Assembly (NCBI GenBank): GCA_004791255.1
Contig: SRUQ01000021.1
Location: forward strand, 1 to 37,382
Direction of reading: 5' to 3'
DNA: 37,382 nucleotides
Origin: a bacterium M00.F.Ca.ET.205.01.1.1
Lineage (GTDB): Bacteria > Pseudomonadota > Alphaproteobacteria > Rhizobiales > Rhizobiaceae
The notes below the pieces were generated by a model, which was not told the origin of the DNA, did no database searches, and saw nothing but the letters and a program-made list of their open reading frames with translations. The position numbers were made by a program, and so were the translations under genes. This document shows, one piece after another, positions 17,101 to 24,785 of this stretch (the stretch's first letter is position 1; each line of letters begins with the position of its first letter).

Positions 17101-17994
17101 CTACTGGGCCGCCGCCTTCGCCGCTTCCTTGGAGTGAAGCTCGGCAAGCATCTGCTCGTCGGTCTTCATGATGCCGAAGTCGAGCAGCATCTCCTCCAGC
17201 TCCTCCATGGTGATCGGCGTCGGGATCGTACCCTGGCCCGAATTGGCGTGGATCTTCTCGGCCAGAGCGCGGTATTCCCCTGCCTGCTTTGAGTCCGGCG
17301 CGTACTGGATCACCGACATCTTCCTGAGTTCGGCATGTTGGACGATGTTGTCGCGGGGCACGAAGTGGATGAGCTTGGAATTCAATCGGCCAGCCAGTGC
17401 TTCGGCCAGATCGAGTTCGCGGTCGGTTTGACGTTCATTGCAGATCAGCCCGCCCAGCCGCACACCGCCCGAATGGGCATATTTGAGGATGCCCTTGGCG
17501 ATGTTGTTGGCGGCATAGAGCGCCATCATCTCGCCGGACATGACGATATAGATCTCCTGGGCCTTGCCTTCGCGGATCGGCATGGCGAAGCCGCCGCATA
17601 CCACGTCGCCGAGGACGTCATAGGAGACATAATCGACATCGTCATAAGCGCCATTCTCCTCGAGGAAATTGATCGAGGTGATGACGCCGCGGCCGGCGCA
17701 ACCGACACCCGGCTCGGGGCCGCCGGACTCCACGCACTTGATGCCTCTGTAGCCCACCTTGAGCACGTCCTGGAGTTCGAGGTCTTCCACCGAACCTTCC
17801 TGTGCGGCGAGATCCAGGACGGTATCCTGAGCTTTCGAATTCAGGATCAAGCGTGTGGAATCGGCTTTGGGGTCGCATCCTACGATGAGGATTCTCTGCC
17901 CGAGGTCGACAAGGGCAGCGAGCGTATTTTGGGACGTGGTGGACTTGCCGATGCCGCCTTTTCCGTAAAAGGCGATCTGACGCAGACCTGACAT
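17101..17994 (-). CDS. nifH: NifH, nitrogenase iron protein
   Basis: A 297-residue dinitrogenase reductase. The P-loop is YGKGGIGKSTTSQN (about 10-23). The 4Fe-4S ligands are Cys99 (GVGCAGRG) and Cys133 (DVVCGGFAMP). Arg102, the ADP-ribosylation-type arginine, follows Cys99. The C-terminal tail (KEAAKAAAQ) is typical of rhizobia. It is the first gene of the nif operon, about 77 bases downstream of the predicted transcription start of a sigma-54 promoter at 18083-18097. It also takes part in FeMo-co maturation with NifEN. It appears intact. Confidence 0.98.
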   Translation of the reverse strand: MSGLRQIAFYGKGGIGKSTTSQNTLAALVDLGQRILIVGCDPKADSTRLILNSKAQDTVLDLAAQEGSVEDLELQDVLKVGYRGIKCVESGGPEPGVGCAGRGVITSINFLEENGAYDDVDYVSYDVLGDVVCGGFAMPIREGKAQEIYIVMSGEMMALYAANNIAKGILKYAHSGGVRLGGLICNERQTDRELDLAEALAGRLNSKLIHFVPRDNIVQHAELRKMSVIQYAPDSKQAGEYRALAEKIHANSGQGTIPTPITMEELEEMLLDFGIMKTDEQMLAELHSKEAAKAAAQ

Positions 17995-18082
17995 AATAGC
18001 TTTCCTTCCTTCGTTCTAATCATCGCGACTGCCCGCGACACAAGTGCCGATAGGCAGCTCGTGCCGCCTCACACCAAGCATC

Positions 18083-18097
18083 GCAAAAAGCGTACCA
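18083..18097 (-). promoter_or_regulatory. Sigma-54 (-24/-12) promoter of nifH
   Basis: The minus strand reads TGGTACGCTTTTTGC. This matches the RpoN consensus TGGCAC-N5-TTGC with GG and GC at the required spacing and a single C-to-T change at the -24 element. The predicted start is near 18071. Confidence 0.9.
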
Positions 18098-18187
18098 GCG
18101 TGATCGGCCGATCCCAGAAAAAACTTTGTCATTAAATTCCAGCCGCTTAGACGGCGGCAAAACGCGCGAACGGGCCTTTCAGGCGTC

Positions 18188-18203
18188 TGTCACGGACACG
18201 ACA
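18188..18203. promoter_or_regulatory. NifA upstream activator sequence for nifH
   Basis: TGTCACGGACACGACA is an exact TGT-N10-ACA NifA-binding site. It lies about 90 bases upstream of the -24 element, the usual distance for looping to the RpoN polymerase. Confidence 0.88.
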
Positions 18204-18609
18204 AAGCCGACACAGATTGTCGTGCGCCATCCAAACCGCCGTGTGTCGAGCTCGAAGCGGGAGAATGGGGAAGTTAGCCCAAAGCTGATGGCGAGACCAT
18301 CGGAAGACATCGGCTCTTGTCTTTCCAGCCTGCCATTGATCGGGCGGTCGCTGGATGAGCAGGAGCCTGGGGCTTGACCGCGGCGCGGGTAGTTCAGGCA
18401 GGCTTACAGAGCGGGAACGCCGGCGGCCGATAGACATCCGCGCTTAACCTTTCATAGCCCGTCTACAAGTTGGTTCCGCCGACGCGCTATATGGAAGCCA
18501 AATAATTCAGTAGCTTAGCCGAGAGCATTGATTTTTTCAGAAAGATACGTGTTATACGCGTACGAACCGCCGAACCCATGGTCGGCGCCCTCATGCGCGT
18601 GAGACCCCG
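18204..18609. other. Intergenic region upstream of the nifH control sites
   Basis: About 400 bases between the NifA site and the sunset-domain relic. I see no domain, no further TGT-N10-ACA site, and no divergent sigma-54 promoter. Confidence 0.4.
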
Positions 18610-18790
18610 TTGTGGGCGAGGCTCGCGACTGGCTGCACGATCCTAGCCGGCCTGCTTGCCATTGAGTTTGGTCCCGCCGCGGTAGGCTGCGGCATCAAGG
18701 GCAACATCAGCTACAACACTGGCAAGAAGATTATCACGTTCTTGGACAGGAATCTTACTGGGAGACACGCATCAACAGGCGGGCGGGCGG
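18610..18790 (+). pseudogene. Relic of a small sunset-domain (CxIKGNIS) protein
   Basis: A hydrophobic stretch (TGCTILAGLLAIEFGPAAVG) is followed by CGIKGNISYNTGKKI. After a one-base shift another frame reads YHVLGQESYWETRI. This is the pattern CNIKGNIS..TGEKIYHVPGQ.YY..TRI of sunset-domain or nuclease-associated small proteins, common in rhizobia. The following WFCSE-type segment is absent. A frameshift plus truncation makes it non-functional. The function of the intact family is unclear. Confidence 0.65.
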
Positions 18791-18973
18791 GCTTCGAGAG
18801 GTTAGTGTCGCGGCAGCTTGCAGATCTGCCCACGGGGCCGCCACGATCGCAAAGTGTGTACAAAAGCGCCCTCTCTGCCGAACTGAACAGTGCTCACGGC
18901 CATAGCCTCGGATGAGCCCGACTGGCTTGACCTCTGCATGATGAGAGCAGCTTTTACACCAGGTGCGCAGCAC
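18755..18973 (-). pseudogene. Possible zinc-ribbon-like small ORF, uncertain
   Basis: The frame reads MLRTWCKSCSHHAEVKPVGL then IRGYGREHC before losing any family-like character. It vaguely resembles small alphaproteobacterial proteins with a CxxC..H start and a second CSxC at the end. The second cysteine pair is missing here, so if it is real it is a remnant. Confidence 0.22.
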
Positions 18974-19064
18974 ATGTCTTTAACGAACGCATCGTCTTCA
19001 AGAATATAGAGAGCAATTCGGAAAACCGAGTAGTTGGCGGCGAAGCTAGGAGAAGGTATACACC

Positions 19065-19261
19065 ACCCTCTTGTTACCCCAGAGTAGAACGTGCAGCTGC
19101 GGCAAGACGCGGGCTTCGAACCACCTGTCGCTGGTCACCTTTTCTACCAGCGATTCCATGCGCATCATATTCCGTCGGACTCGACAGAGACGTCTTCATT
19201 ACCACGGCGGGGCGGCGTGTGATTGCCGGGTTGCAGACAAACCTCGCCGCGACGTCTTTGG
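19065..19261 (-). pseudogene. Decayed duplicate of the queE 3' end
   Basis: This stretch aligns base for base with the end of queE (about 20933-21150, offset about 1,868). The shared pieces include CCCTCTTGTTACCCC, CGGGCTTCGAACCACCTGTC and GGCGTGTGATTGCCGGGTTG. It carries substitutions throughout and a deletion of about 19 bases. Only the last ~60-70 codons are represented. It lies on the other side of the carbonic anhydrase gene from queE, in the same orientation. Confidence 0.85.
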
Positions 19262-19402
19262 GACGAGTGGTGTCGGCACCGAATCCCTATCATTTAGACT
19301 AGCCAGCTTGGGGAGCGCCGTCAGACCGCCAGACCGGAAGAGGAGGCTTCGCGCCAACTTGTGCCAAGAATGTTGGACCGTGCGGAACCGCTGGGGCGGC
19401 GC

Positions 19403-20155
19403 TCAACTCTGGCGCAGGATGAAGCGTCGATTGGGTGAATGAATAGGGCGCGCGTTCGACGGGTAGAGGGAGGCAAATCGCTGGATGTCTGCCGGATCAA
19501 CGTCAACCGGTTCCATCGCCACCATCCACTCGACGTTTTCGGTGCACGGCGGCGTCGTCAGTGAGCCCTCATAAGTCCAATAGCCAAGCGAGGCTGGCAG
19601 AAGCCAGTTGGGATTCACCTCGTCGATCGTCACCTCCCCATTCGGCAGTTCGGGAAAGGCCGCAGCAAGGGCAGCAAAGCTGGCATTTGTCGCGCCGGGC
19701 GTTAAAAAGACGCCCAGCACGCCCAGAGTACCACTTTGCGTGTCCTTGTGAACGAAATGCACCTCCATCGGGAAGCTCTTGCCCGCCACGTGATGTTCGC
19801 TTGGCGCATGGAAATGGAACTGTACCAGTTCGTAGACACGATCGCTGCGGGTCAGCGTGCTGCCTTGTGGCATATTGATTTGAATGGTGTGGCCGTTGTT
19901 CACCATATTGCCGCCGCCCTTGTGCCAGCCGATGGCGATATGCGGGATATCCGCCTTGACCGCGCTGTTGATATTGATCGGCGATTGCTGCGTGCCGGCA
20001 GAGCATACGAAATTTTCCTTATCCAGATCAGCCCAGTGCTCCGGTCCGACCGGACCGGTGTACCCCCAATGGGCACTGGTCGCTTGGGCGGCTTGAACGC
20101 AAATCCGGCATGCGCCGAGCGCAACCAACCCTTTGATCAGGTGACGACGATACAT
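19403..20155 (-). CDS. Alpha-class carbonic anhydrase, exported
   Basis: A 250-residue protein. The ATG at 20155 has GAGGAGC at a good distance. Residues 1 to about 26 (MYRRHLIKGLVALGACRICV...) look like a signal peptide, so the enzyme should act in the periplasm. Zinc ligands are visible as H114 and H116 (QFHFHAPSEHH) and H133 (MEVHFVHKD). Cys51 and Cys204 (TTPPCTENVEW) would form the usual disulphide. QSPININ and the GSLTTPPC motif confirm the alpha class. It catalyses CO2/bicarbonate interconversion. I recall a symbiotically expressed alpha-carbonic anhydrase in Mesorhizobium loti, which this may match. It is flanked by two copies of the queE end. I found no sigma-54 promoter directly upstream. 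Confidence 0.92.
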   Translation of the reverse strand: MYRRHLIKGLVALGACRICVQAAQATSAHWGYTGPVGPEHWADLDKENFVCSAGTQQSPININSAVKADIPHIAIGWHKGGGNMVNNGHTIQINMPQGSTLTRSDRVYELVQFHFHAPSEHHVAGKSFPMEVHFVHKDTQSGTLGVLGVFLTPGATNASFAALAAAFPELPNGEVTIDEVNPNWLLPASLGYWTYEGSLTTPPCTENVEWMVAMEPVDVDPADIQRFASLYPSNARPIHSPNRRFILRQS

Positions 20156-20925
20156 ATTACTTTTGCTCCTCTTGCGAACTGATGTTGGTGGCTGCCCTAA
20201 TGGACGCGTGATGGCCAATCGGCGCGGCCAGTATTGTCCTTTGCAACTGATAGATGCCCGCATGCCTTGGCGTGCTTTCATAAGTGCGGCTGCCGTTTCT
20301 CGGCTGGCCGGCTTCTGCAGCCCGCAACGGGAGCAGTTTCAACCAGCTAAACGATAAAAAATTTGAGCAGACCAGCGCTTGACCCCCGCCGCAAAGGCAC
20401 AGGCGAAGGTGATCACTGCGCGGCTGCCGTTCGCGCCGGAGGCCGCATCGCTATACTTTACACTCGCTGCCCAAGGAGACGCAGGCGACCCTAATACGTT
20501 TTCATCGCTACTCCCGACGCAGCCGACCCACGCCACGAAAACGTTGCTATATTTCACGTTGGGCCAGTGAGGAAATCGATCTTCTTTATGGAAGGCATTT
20601 GCGCAATGGATGCATTCCCATGCTGACAGTCGTGCGTCAGGCCGGACAATGAGATACATCGATAAGAGCTGGACAAGGATGAGGGGATGACGTGCTTGCG
20701 ACGGAGCAGGTGGGGCGAGAAGGCCAGTTCTTGCGGATTTCAACTTTGCGTGACGACAGCTCATCGGAGTCAAGGTGACACACGCCGGCAGCGGGGTGTC
20801 CGGGCGGTTTCCAGCCGCACAATCGCGAGACCGCTGACGCGAACAAAGCTCGGCTGTACTCGGCACGCGAAGAGAGCCTGCCAAGCCGTTGGAGCCCGGC
20901 CTTCCGGTGCGACGCAAGCCGCAGA
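20156..20925. other. 770 bases without a recognised gene
   Basis: Both strands have open frames (for example minus-strand 20339-20917 and plus-strand 20379-20570), but none resembles a family I know. The plus-strand frame ends LLYFTLGQ and contains the repeated phrase LYFTLA/LYFTLG. It could be the C-terminus of a lost gene. The part nearest 20160 is the leader of the carbonic anhydrase gene. Confidence 0.4.
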
Positions 20926-21660
20926 CTAGACCGCCCTCTTGTTACCCCAAAGCAGAACGTGCAGCTGCGGCAACACGCGGGCTTCGAACCACCTGTCGCT
21001 AGTCACCCTTTCGACAAGCCATTCCATTCGCATCATTATTCCGTCCAAGTCGACAGAGGCGTCTTCACTGCCAGGGCGCGGCGGCGTGTGATTGCCGGGT
21101 TGCAGATAGATCGGAAGGTGCGGATATCTCGCCGCGACTTCTTTGGCGTAGGCATAGTCACTCTCGTCGAAAACGACGAGCTTGAGCACGATTTGCGGCT
21201 TCTCTTGCGCCGCTTCGAGGCATGCATCAAACGCAGCCCAACGGGTGGTCATCTCGCTGGACGGCGGCTTTGGGCTAAGGGTCAGCACGTCAAGATCCGC
21301 AAACCACTCCCTCACCACGGAACCCTGCGTTTCCAGTGCAAAACGATAGCCCTCGCGATGGCCGCGTTCTATGAGGGGACCGAACGGCTGAATGGCCGGG
21401 TTGCCGCCTGACAAGGAGACCATAACCGGCCTGCCGCCGGAAAGCGCATGGACGGTTTGCCACACGGCATCGATCGGCATCGGTAGCCATTCATGGCGAT
21501 ACTGATTGTCCACCGCGTGAAGGCTGTCGCACCATGAACAGCGATAATCACATCCGCCGGTTCTGATGAACACCGTCGGCAAGCCGATGAGCACGCCCTC
21601 GCCCTGGATAGTCGGCCCGAATATCTCGCTCACACGGATTGCGGGATGCATGTCGGTCAC
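20926..21660 (-). CDS. queE: 7-carboxy-7-deazaguanine synthase (radical SAM)
   Basis: A protein of about 244 residues. The radical-SAM cluster motif is CDYRCSWC (CX3CX2C), followed by SLSGGNPAIQP and a C-terminal LHVLLWGNKRAV. It converts 6-carboxy-tetrahydropterin to 7-carboxy-7-deazaguanine on the way to preQ0. I took the GTG at 21660, which overlaps the queD stop (GTGA). The ATG at 21651 is a possible alternative. It is the third gene of queC-queD-queE. The 3' end is duplicated at 19065-19261. Confidence 0.93.
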   Translation of the reverse strand: MTDMHPAIRVSEIFGPTIQGEGVLIGLPTVFIRTGGCDYRCSWCDSLHAVDNQYRHEWLPMPIDAVWQTVHALSGGRPVMVSLSGGNPAIQPFGPLIERGHREGYRFALETQGSVVREWFADLDVLTLSPKPPSSEMTTRWAAFDACLEAAQEKPQIVLKLVVFDESDYAYAKEVAARYPHLPIYLQPGNHTPPRPGSEDASVDLDGIMMRMEWLVERVTSDRWFEARVLPQLHVLLWGNKRAV

Positions 21661-22013
21661 GGACGGTATTCCGCCCAAGTTTTCGGTGTTTCGCTAACGC
21701 GCACGGCCGCGGTCTGCGGCAGACGTGCCTTGCACCATTCATAGAAATGTCTGGCCAGGCATTCCGCCGTGACCTTCTCATGTCCCAGCACGTCGTTGAG
21801 GTGCCGATGGTCGAAGCTCTCGTCAATGTAGCGTTTGAGCGGCGCCAGATCGTGATAGTCGCGCACGAAGCCGTGGGCGTCCAGTTCCTTGGCCGACAGC
21901 TCCACTACGACGACATAGTTATGCCCGTGCAGGCGCGCGCATTGATGGTTGGGAGGCAAGGAGGTGAGCTGATGCGAGGCCGAGAAGTGGAATTCCTTGG
22001 TGATGTGGAACAT
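21657..22013 (-). CDS. queD: 6-carboxy-5,6,7,8-tetrahydropterin synthase
   Basis: A 118-residue member of the QueD/PTPS family. Zinc-binding histidines and the catalytic Cys lie in FSASHQL and CARLHGHNYVVVVEL. FVRDYHDLAPLKRYID and the final E-T-P-K-T segment complete the fold. It converts dihydroneopterin triphosphate to the QueE substrate. The ATG overlaps the queC stop (TAATG) and its own stop overlaps the queE start, so the three genes are translationally coupled. Confidence 0.95.
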   Translation of the reverse strand: MFHITKEFHFSASHQLTSLPPNHQCARLHGHNYVVVVELSAKELDAHGFVRDYHDLAPLKRYIDESFDHRHLNDVLGHEKVTAECLARHFYEWCKARLPQTAAVRVSETPKTWAEYRP

Positions 22014-22714
22014 TACGCGCGCCTCCTGCGCAGCGCCTCAAGCCAGAAATCGGCGTCCTCGTAGTCGGTGGGATCAGCGTGCCCGGCGAGATGGAACGCT
22101 TCGCGCCGCTCGACGCAGGTCCCGCATCGTCCGCAGTGACGCACGCCGCCCTTGTAACAGGACCAGGTCTCAGCAAACGGGGTGCCGTATCTTGCGCCAT
22201 CCGCAACAATGTCAGCTTTTCCGAGATTCACATACGGTGCATAGAGGCGTATCTGCGCATAGCCGTCGAGCGCGCGGTCTTGCATTGTCTGGAAAGCTTC
22301 AATGAAGGCCGGACGGCAATCGGGATAGATGAAATGGTCCCCACCATGCACGGCCGCCGCCACCGCTTCGGCGCTGTGGGCGGCGGCGAGACCGAAGGCG
22401 ATTGCCAACATGATGGCATTGCGGTTCGGCACCACCGTAATCTTCATCGTGTCTTCGGCGTAGTGGCCGTCCGGCACGTCGATACTGCTAGTCAGCGCTG
22501 AGCCGGAAAGGCCACGGCCAATTTCGCCGATGTCGATGATCTGGTGCGGGACCTTCAGTCGCTGCGCGCAAAGAGCGGCGAAGCCCAATTCCTTCCTGTG
22601 CCGTTGGCCATAGTCGAAAGATAGAAGGCCGGTGAGTTCGTGCTCCGCTGCCACCATGTGAGCAAGGGAAACGGAGTCCAATCCGCCAGAGCAGACGGCG
22701 AGAGTCTTCATCAT
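22013..22714 (-). CDS. queC: 7-cyano-7-deazaguanine (preQ0) synthase
   Basis: A 233-residue QueC. The ATP-pyrophosphatase loop CSGGLDSVSLAH is near the N-terminus. The zinc cluster is at the C-terminus (CYKGGVRHCGRCGTC). It makes preQ0 from 7-carboxy-7-deazaguanine, ATP and ammonia. There are two in-frame ATGs; the upstream one at 22714 has AAGGAT before it. It is first in the queCDE operon. QueF and Tgt, which would use preQ0 for tRNA, are not in this window. The product could feed tRNA queuosine or another 7-deazaguanine use. Confidence 0.95.
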   Translation of the reverse strand: MMKTLAVCSGGLDSVSLAHMVAAEHELTGLLSFDYGQRHRKELGFAALCAQRLKVPHQIIDIGEIGRGLSGSALTSSIDVPDGHYAEDTMKITVVPNRNAIMLAIAFGLAAAHSAEAVAAAVHGGDHFIYPDCRPAFIEAFQTMQDRALDGYAQIRLYAPYVNLGKADIVADGARYGTPFAETWSCYKGGVRHCGRCGTCVERREAFHLAGHADPTDYEDADFWLEALRRRRA

Positions 22715-23021
22715 TGGTATCCTTGTTTTGACCGGGTAAGGCTGCGACCGGAGATTTCTCTGCGCCCCCACTACTCCAGCGACTCAGTTTTGTGAACCGG
22801 GAGAATTTGCGCTCAGCCCGATTGGAACGGGAGTGCGTCGCGTCCAACACGCGTGATCAATAAAAGTTGAGCGCTTCAGCAGTTTGTTTCGCATCGCGCC
22901 AACTTTCGCAATCTGCTGTCGGATCGTCGACTTCGAGACAAGGTGATGTTCGGCCGACATCGGCTGACTCTTAATTAAGCCGCAGAACACATGTTGGCTT
23001 TCTGGCCTTCGCTTGTGCGGT
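22715..23021. other. Leader and upstream region of queC
   Basis: About 300 bases with no gene. I checked both strands for sigma-54 spacing and TGT-N10-ACA and found neither reading toward queC. No preQ1-type riboswitch could be recognised by eye. Confidence 0.4.
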
Positions 23022-23036
23022 TGGCACGACAATTGA
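23022..23036 (+). promoter_or_regulatory. Sigma-54-like site facing an IS relic
   Basis: TGGCACGACAATTGA matches TGGCACG-N4-TTGC except for GA instead of GC at -12. It faces right, into the IS630/IS3 region, where there is no intact gene. No TGT-N10-ACA site was found just upstream. It may be a promoter orphaned by insertion and deletion, or a chance match. Confidence 0.35.
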
Positions 23037-23204
23037 CATTCTAATTGTGGGGCGGCACACCCCGCCAGCCGAAAGTGGCAGTGAGCTCCTTCAGGCGCAG
23101 GTTGATGTGCTGATTATTCGGCGATTTTCCGATCTCGAACCAGAAAGCGAGGGCGACATGGATGCCAGCAAATTTGACATTGGCGACATCCGCCTGGAGA
23201 ACCC

Positions 23205-23336
23205 TGCGCGGCGCGATTGAGGCCGCAGGCGAGCCTGCTCTACCTGCCGCCCTACAGTCCCGACTTCAATCCGATTGAGAACGCCTTCGCCCAACCTAAG
23301 GCGCTGCTGCGAGCAAAGGCCGACCATCAAGGCTCT
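23205..23336 (+). pseudogene. IS630-family transposase, segment before the IS3 insertion
   Basis: The plus strand reads LLYLPPYSPDFNPIENAF followed by AQPKALLRAKADHQG. This is the conserved C-terminal DDE region of IS630 transposases (..LPPYSPDFNPIEN.F..LK..LR). The earlier part is scrambled. The frame stops where the IS3 element begins. Its continuation is at 24592-24711. Confidence 0.75.
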
Positions 23337-24281
23337 ATGGGACTGACGTTGCCCCAGCAGTTTTGAGTTCGTTTCCGGCGTGGGTTGTGCCCTGCTGGGC
23401 GGGTGAAGCGACGGGCGCTGGCGCGGAGCCTTTGGCATAGCGCAGCGCGAGCGACCGTCGCGGATTGAAGGTGCTGGCGAACTTGGCCGGGGTCTGCCAG
23501 GCGATTTGGGAGTGCGGCCGCGCGGTGTTGTAGTCGGCGTGCCACAGGGCGATGGCTACGCGCGCCTGAGCCAGCGAGGTGAACAGCGTCTCGTTGAGCA
23601 GTTCATCGCGCAGTCGGCCGTTGAAGCTCTCGATGAAGCCATTCTGCATCGGCTTGCCGGGCGCAATGTAATGCCATTCGACGCGGTTCTGATCCGCCCA
23701 GGAGAGGATGGCGTTCGAGGTGAACTCGCTGCCATTGTCGCTGACGATCATCCTGGGCCGGCCGCGCTAGTGATGAGCCGGTCCAATTCGCGGGCAACCC
23801 GCATGCCCGAGAGAGACGTATCAACGATGAGTGCCAGGCACTGTCTCGTGCAGTCGTCGACGACGGCCAGGATGCGGAAGCGGCGCCCGTCGGTGAGCTG
23901 GTCCGATACGAAGTCGAGCGACCAGCACTCGTCGGGCCTCAGCGGCACCAGCATTGGCGCCCTGGTCCCGATCGCCCGCTTGCGGCCGCCACGGCGGCGA
24001 ACGGCGAGCTTCTCCTCCCGATAGAGCCGGAACAGCTTCTTGTGGTTCACGACCAGGCCCTCCCGCCTCAGCATCACGAGAAGACGCCGGTAGCCGAACC
24101 GGCGACGCTCCTGCGCGATCGCCTTCATCCGCTCGCGAACCTCCCGGTCGTCCGGCCTGCTGGTCTGGTAGCGAACCGTCATGCGGCAACAGCCGATGGC
24201 TTTACACGCCCGCCGTTTGCTCATCCCGAAGCCTTCCTTCAGGCGAGCGACAGCTTTCCGCTTGGCGGCGGGCGTCACCAT
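23335..24281 (-). pseudogene. IS3-family orfB transposase (DDE), frameshifted
   Basis: The minus strand from 24281 encodes an orfB N-terminus (MVTPAAKRKAVARLKEGFGM), an HTH_21 region (RRFGYRRLLVMLRREGL) and the first catalytic Asp (CWSLDFVSDQL). At about 23750 the frame breaks (ITSAAGPG, stop). The sequence resumes in another frame with MIVSDNGSEFTSNAI (second Asp) and NGFIESFNGRLRDELLNE (the Glu). All three DDE residues are therefore present, but split by a single frameshift. It is probably recently inactivated. The start overlaps the orfA stop (ATGGTGA). Confidence 0.85.
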
Positions 24282-24591
24282 TTCTTTCCCACAAGGTCCT
24301 TCAACGCGGCATTGTCGAGCATGGCGTCGGCCAGAAGCCGCTTCAGGCGCGTGTTCTCGTCCTCCAGCCCTTCAGGTCGCCGAGCCTCGGTGACATCCAT
24401 CCCGCCGAAGCGGGCCTTCCAATTGTAGATCGAGGCGTCGCTGACCCCGTGCTTGCGGCACAGATCGCCAACCGATACCCCGGCCTCGTGTTTCTTCAAA
24501 ATTCCGATGATCTGCTCTTCAGAGAAGCGGCTGCGTTTCATGTCCTGATCCTCTGGATGGGCCAGAACGAACTTCAAACCGGATTAGATCA
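23337..24591 (-). mobile_element. IS3-family insertion sequence inside an IS630 relic
   Basis: About 1.25 kb with orfA upstream of orfB on the minus strand, as in the IS3 family (IS407/IS51-like group). IS630 coding sequence that should be continuous lies on both sides. Possible matching ends share TTGCCCC near each boundary. I could not define exact terminal repeats or a target duplication by eye, so the limits are approximate to about 10 bases. Confidence 0.75.
24275..24541 (-). CDS. IS3-family orfA
   Basis: An 88-residue HTH protein starting MKRSRFSEEQIIGILKKHE, with GVSDASIYNWKARFGG as the recognition helix region. A leucine-rich coiled stretch (LEDENTRLKRLLADAMLDNA) ends it. It overlaps orfB by seven bases in the -1 register. 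IS3 elements usually join the two by programmed frameshifting, and GGGAAAGAAA near the end could serve as a slip site. An upstream in-frame ATG at 24577 is unlikely to be used. Confidence 0.85.
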   Translation of the reverse strand: MKRSRFSEEQIIGILKKHEAGVSVGDLCRKHGVSDASIYNWKARFGGMDVTEARRPEGLEDENTRLKRLLADAMLDNAALKDLVGKKW

Positions 24592-24711
24592 GAGGGGCAA
24601 GGCCTCGGCGCGGTCGTCGACCTCTTCACCCCAGCCGAATGTGCCAACTACTTCAAAGCCGCAGGATATGACCTGGATCAGATAGGACGTGCTCCAATGG
24701 TTTACACCTGA
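24592..24711 (+). pseudogene. IS630-family transposase, segment after the IS3 insertion
   Basis: The plus strand reads GAVVDLFTPAECANYFKAAG then YDLDQIG and ends at a TGA. This is the extreme C-terminus of an IS630 transposase. It continues the segment at 23205-23336 on the same strand, which shows that the IS3 element split it. Confidence 0.75.
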
Positions 24712-24743
24712 CAGGAGTCCGGCCCCCACAACCGTTTCGCAAT

Positions 24744-24769
24744 GAGGAGCAGCGCTGCCGCTGCTCCTC
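24744..24769. terminator. Strong hairpin after the luciferase-like gene
   Basis: GAGGAGCAGCG pairs perfectly over 11 bases with CGCTGCTCCTC around a CTGC loop. It lies 17 bases past the stop of the LLM gene at 24786. No T-run follows on the minus strand, so it may be a Rho-assisted terminator or a 3'-stabilising hairpin. Confidence 0.55.
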
Positions 24770-24785
24770 CAATCACACGACGGAT

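Noticed and set aside
15664..17292. 542-codon plus-strand open frame opposite nifD
   Set aside because: It is an antisense shadow of the high-GC nifD coding sequence and spans the nifD-nifH gap. It has no domain and no ribosome site.
18050..18075. CGGCACGAGCTGC (minus strand) as a sigma-54 promoter for nifH
   Set aside because: GG and GC are two bases too close together. The site at 18083-18097 has correct spacing.
20339..20917. 192-codon minus-strand frame upstream of the carbonic anhydrase
   Set aside because: No recognisable domain, no clear ribosome site, and an irregular amino-acid composition typical of non-coding high-GC DNA.
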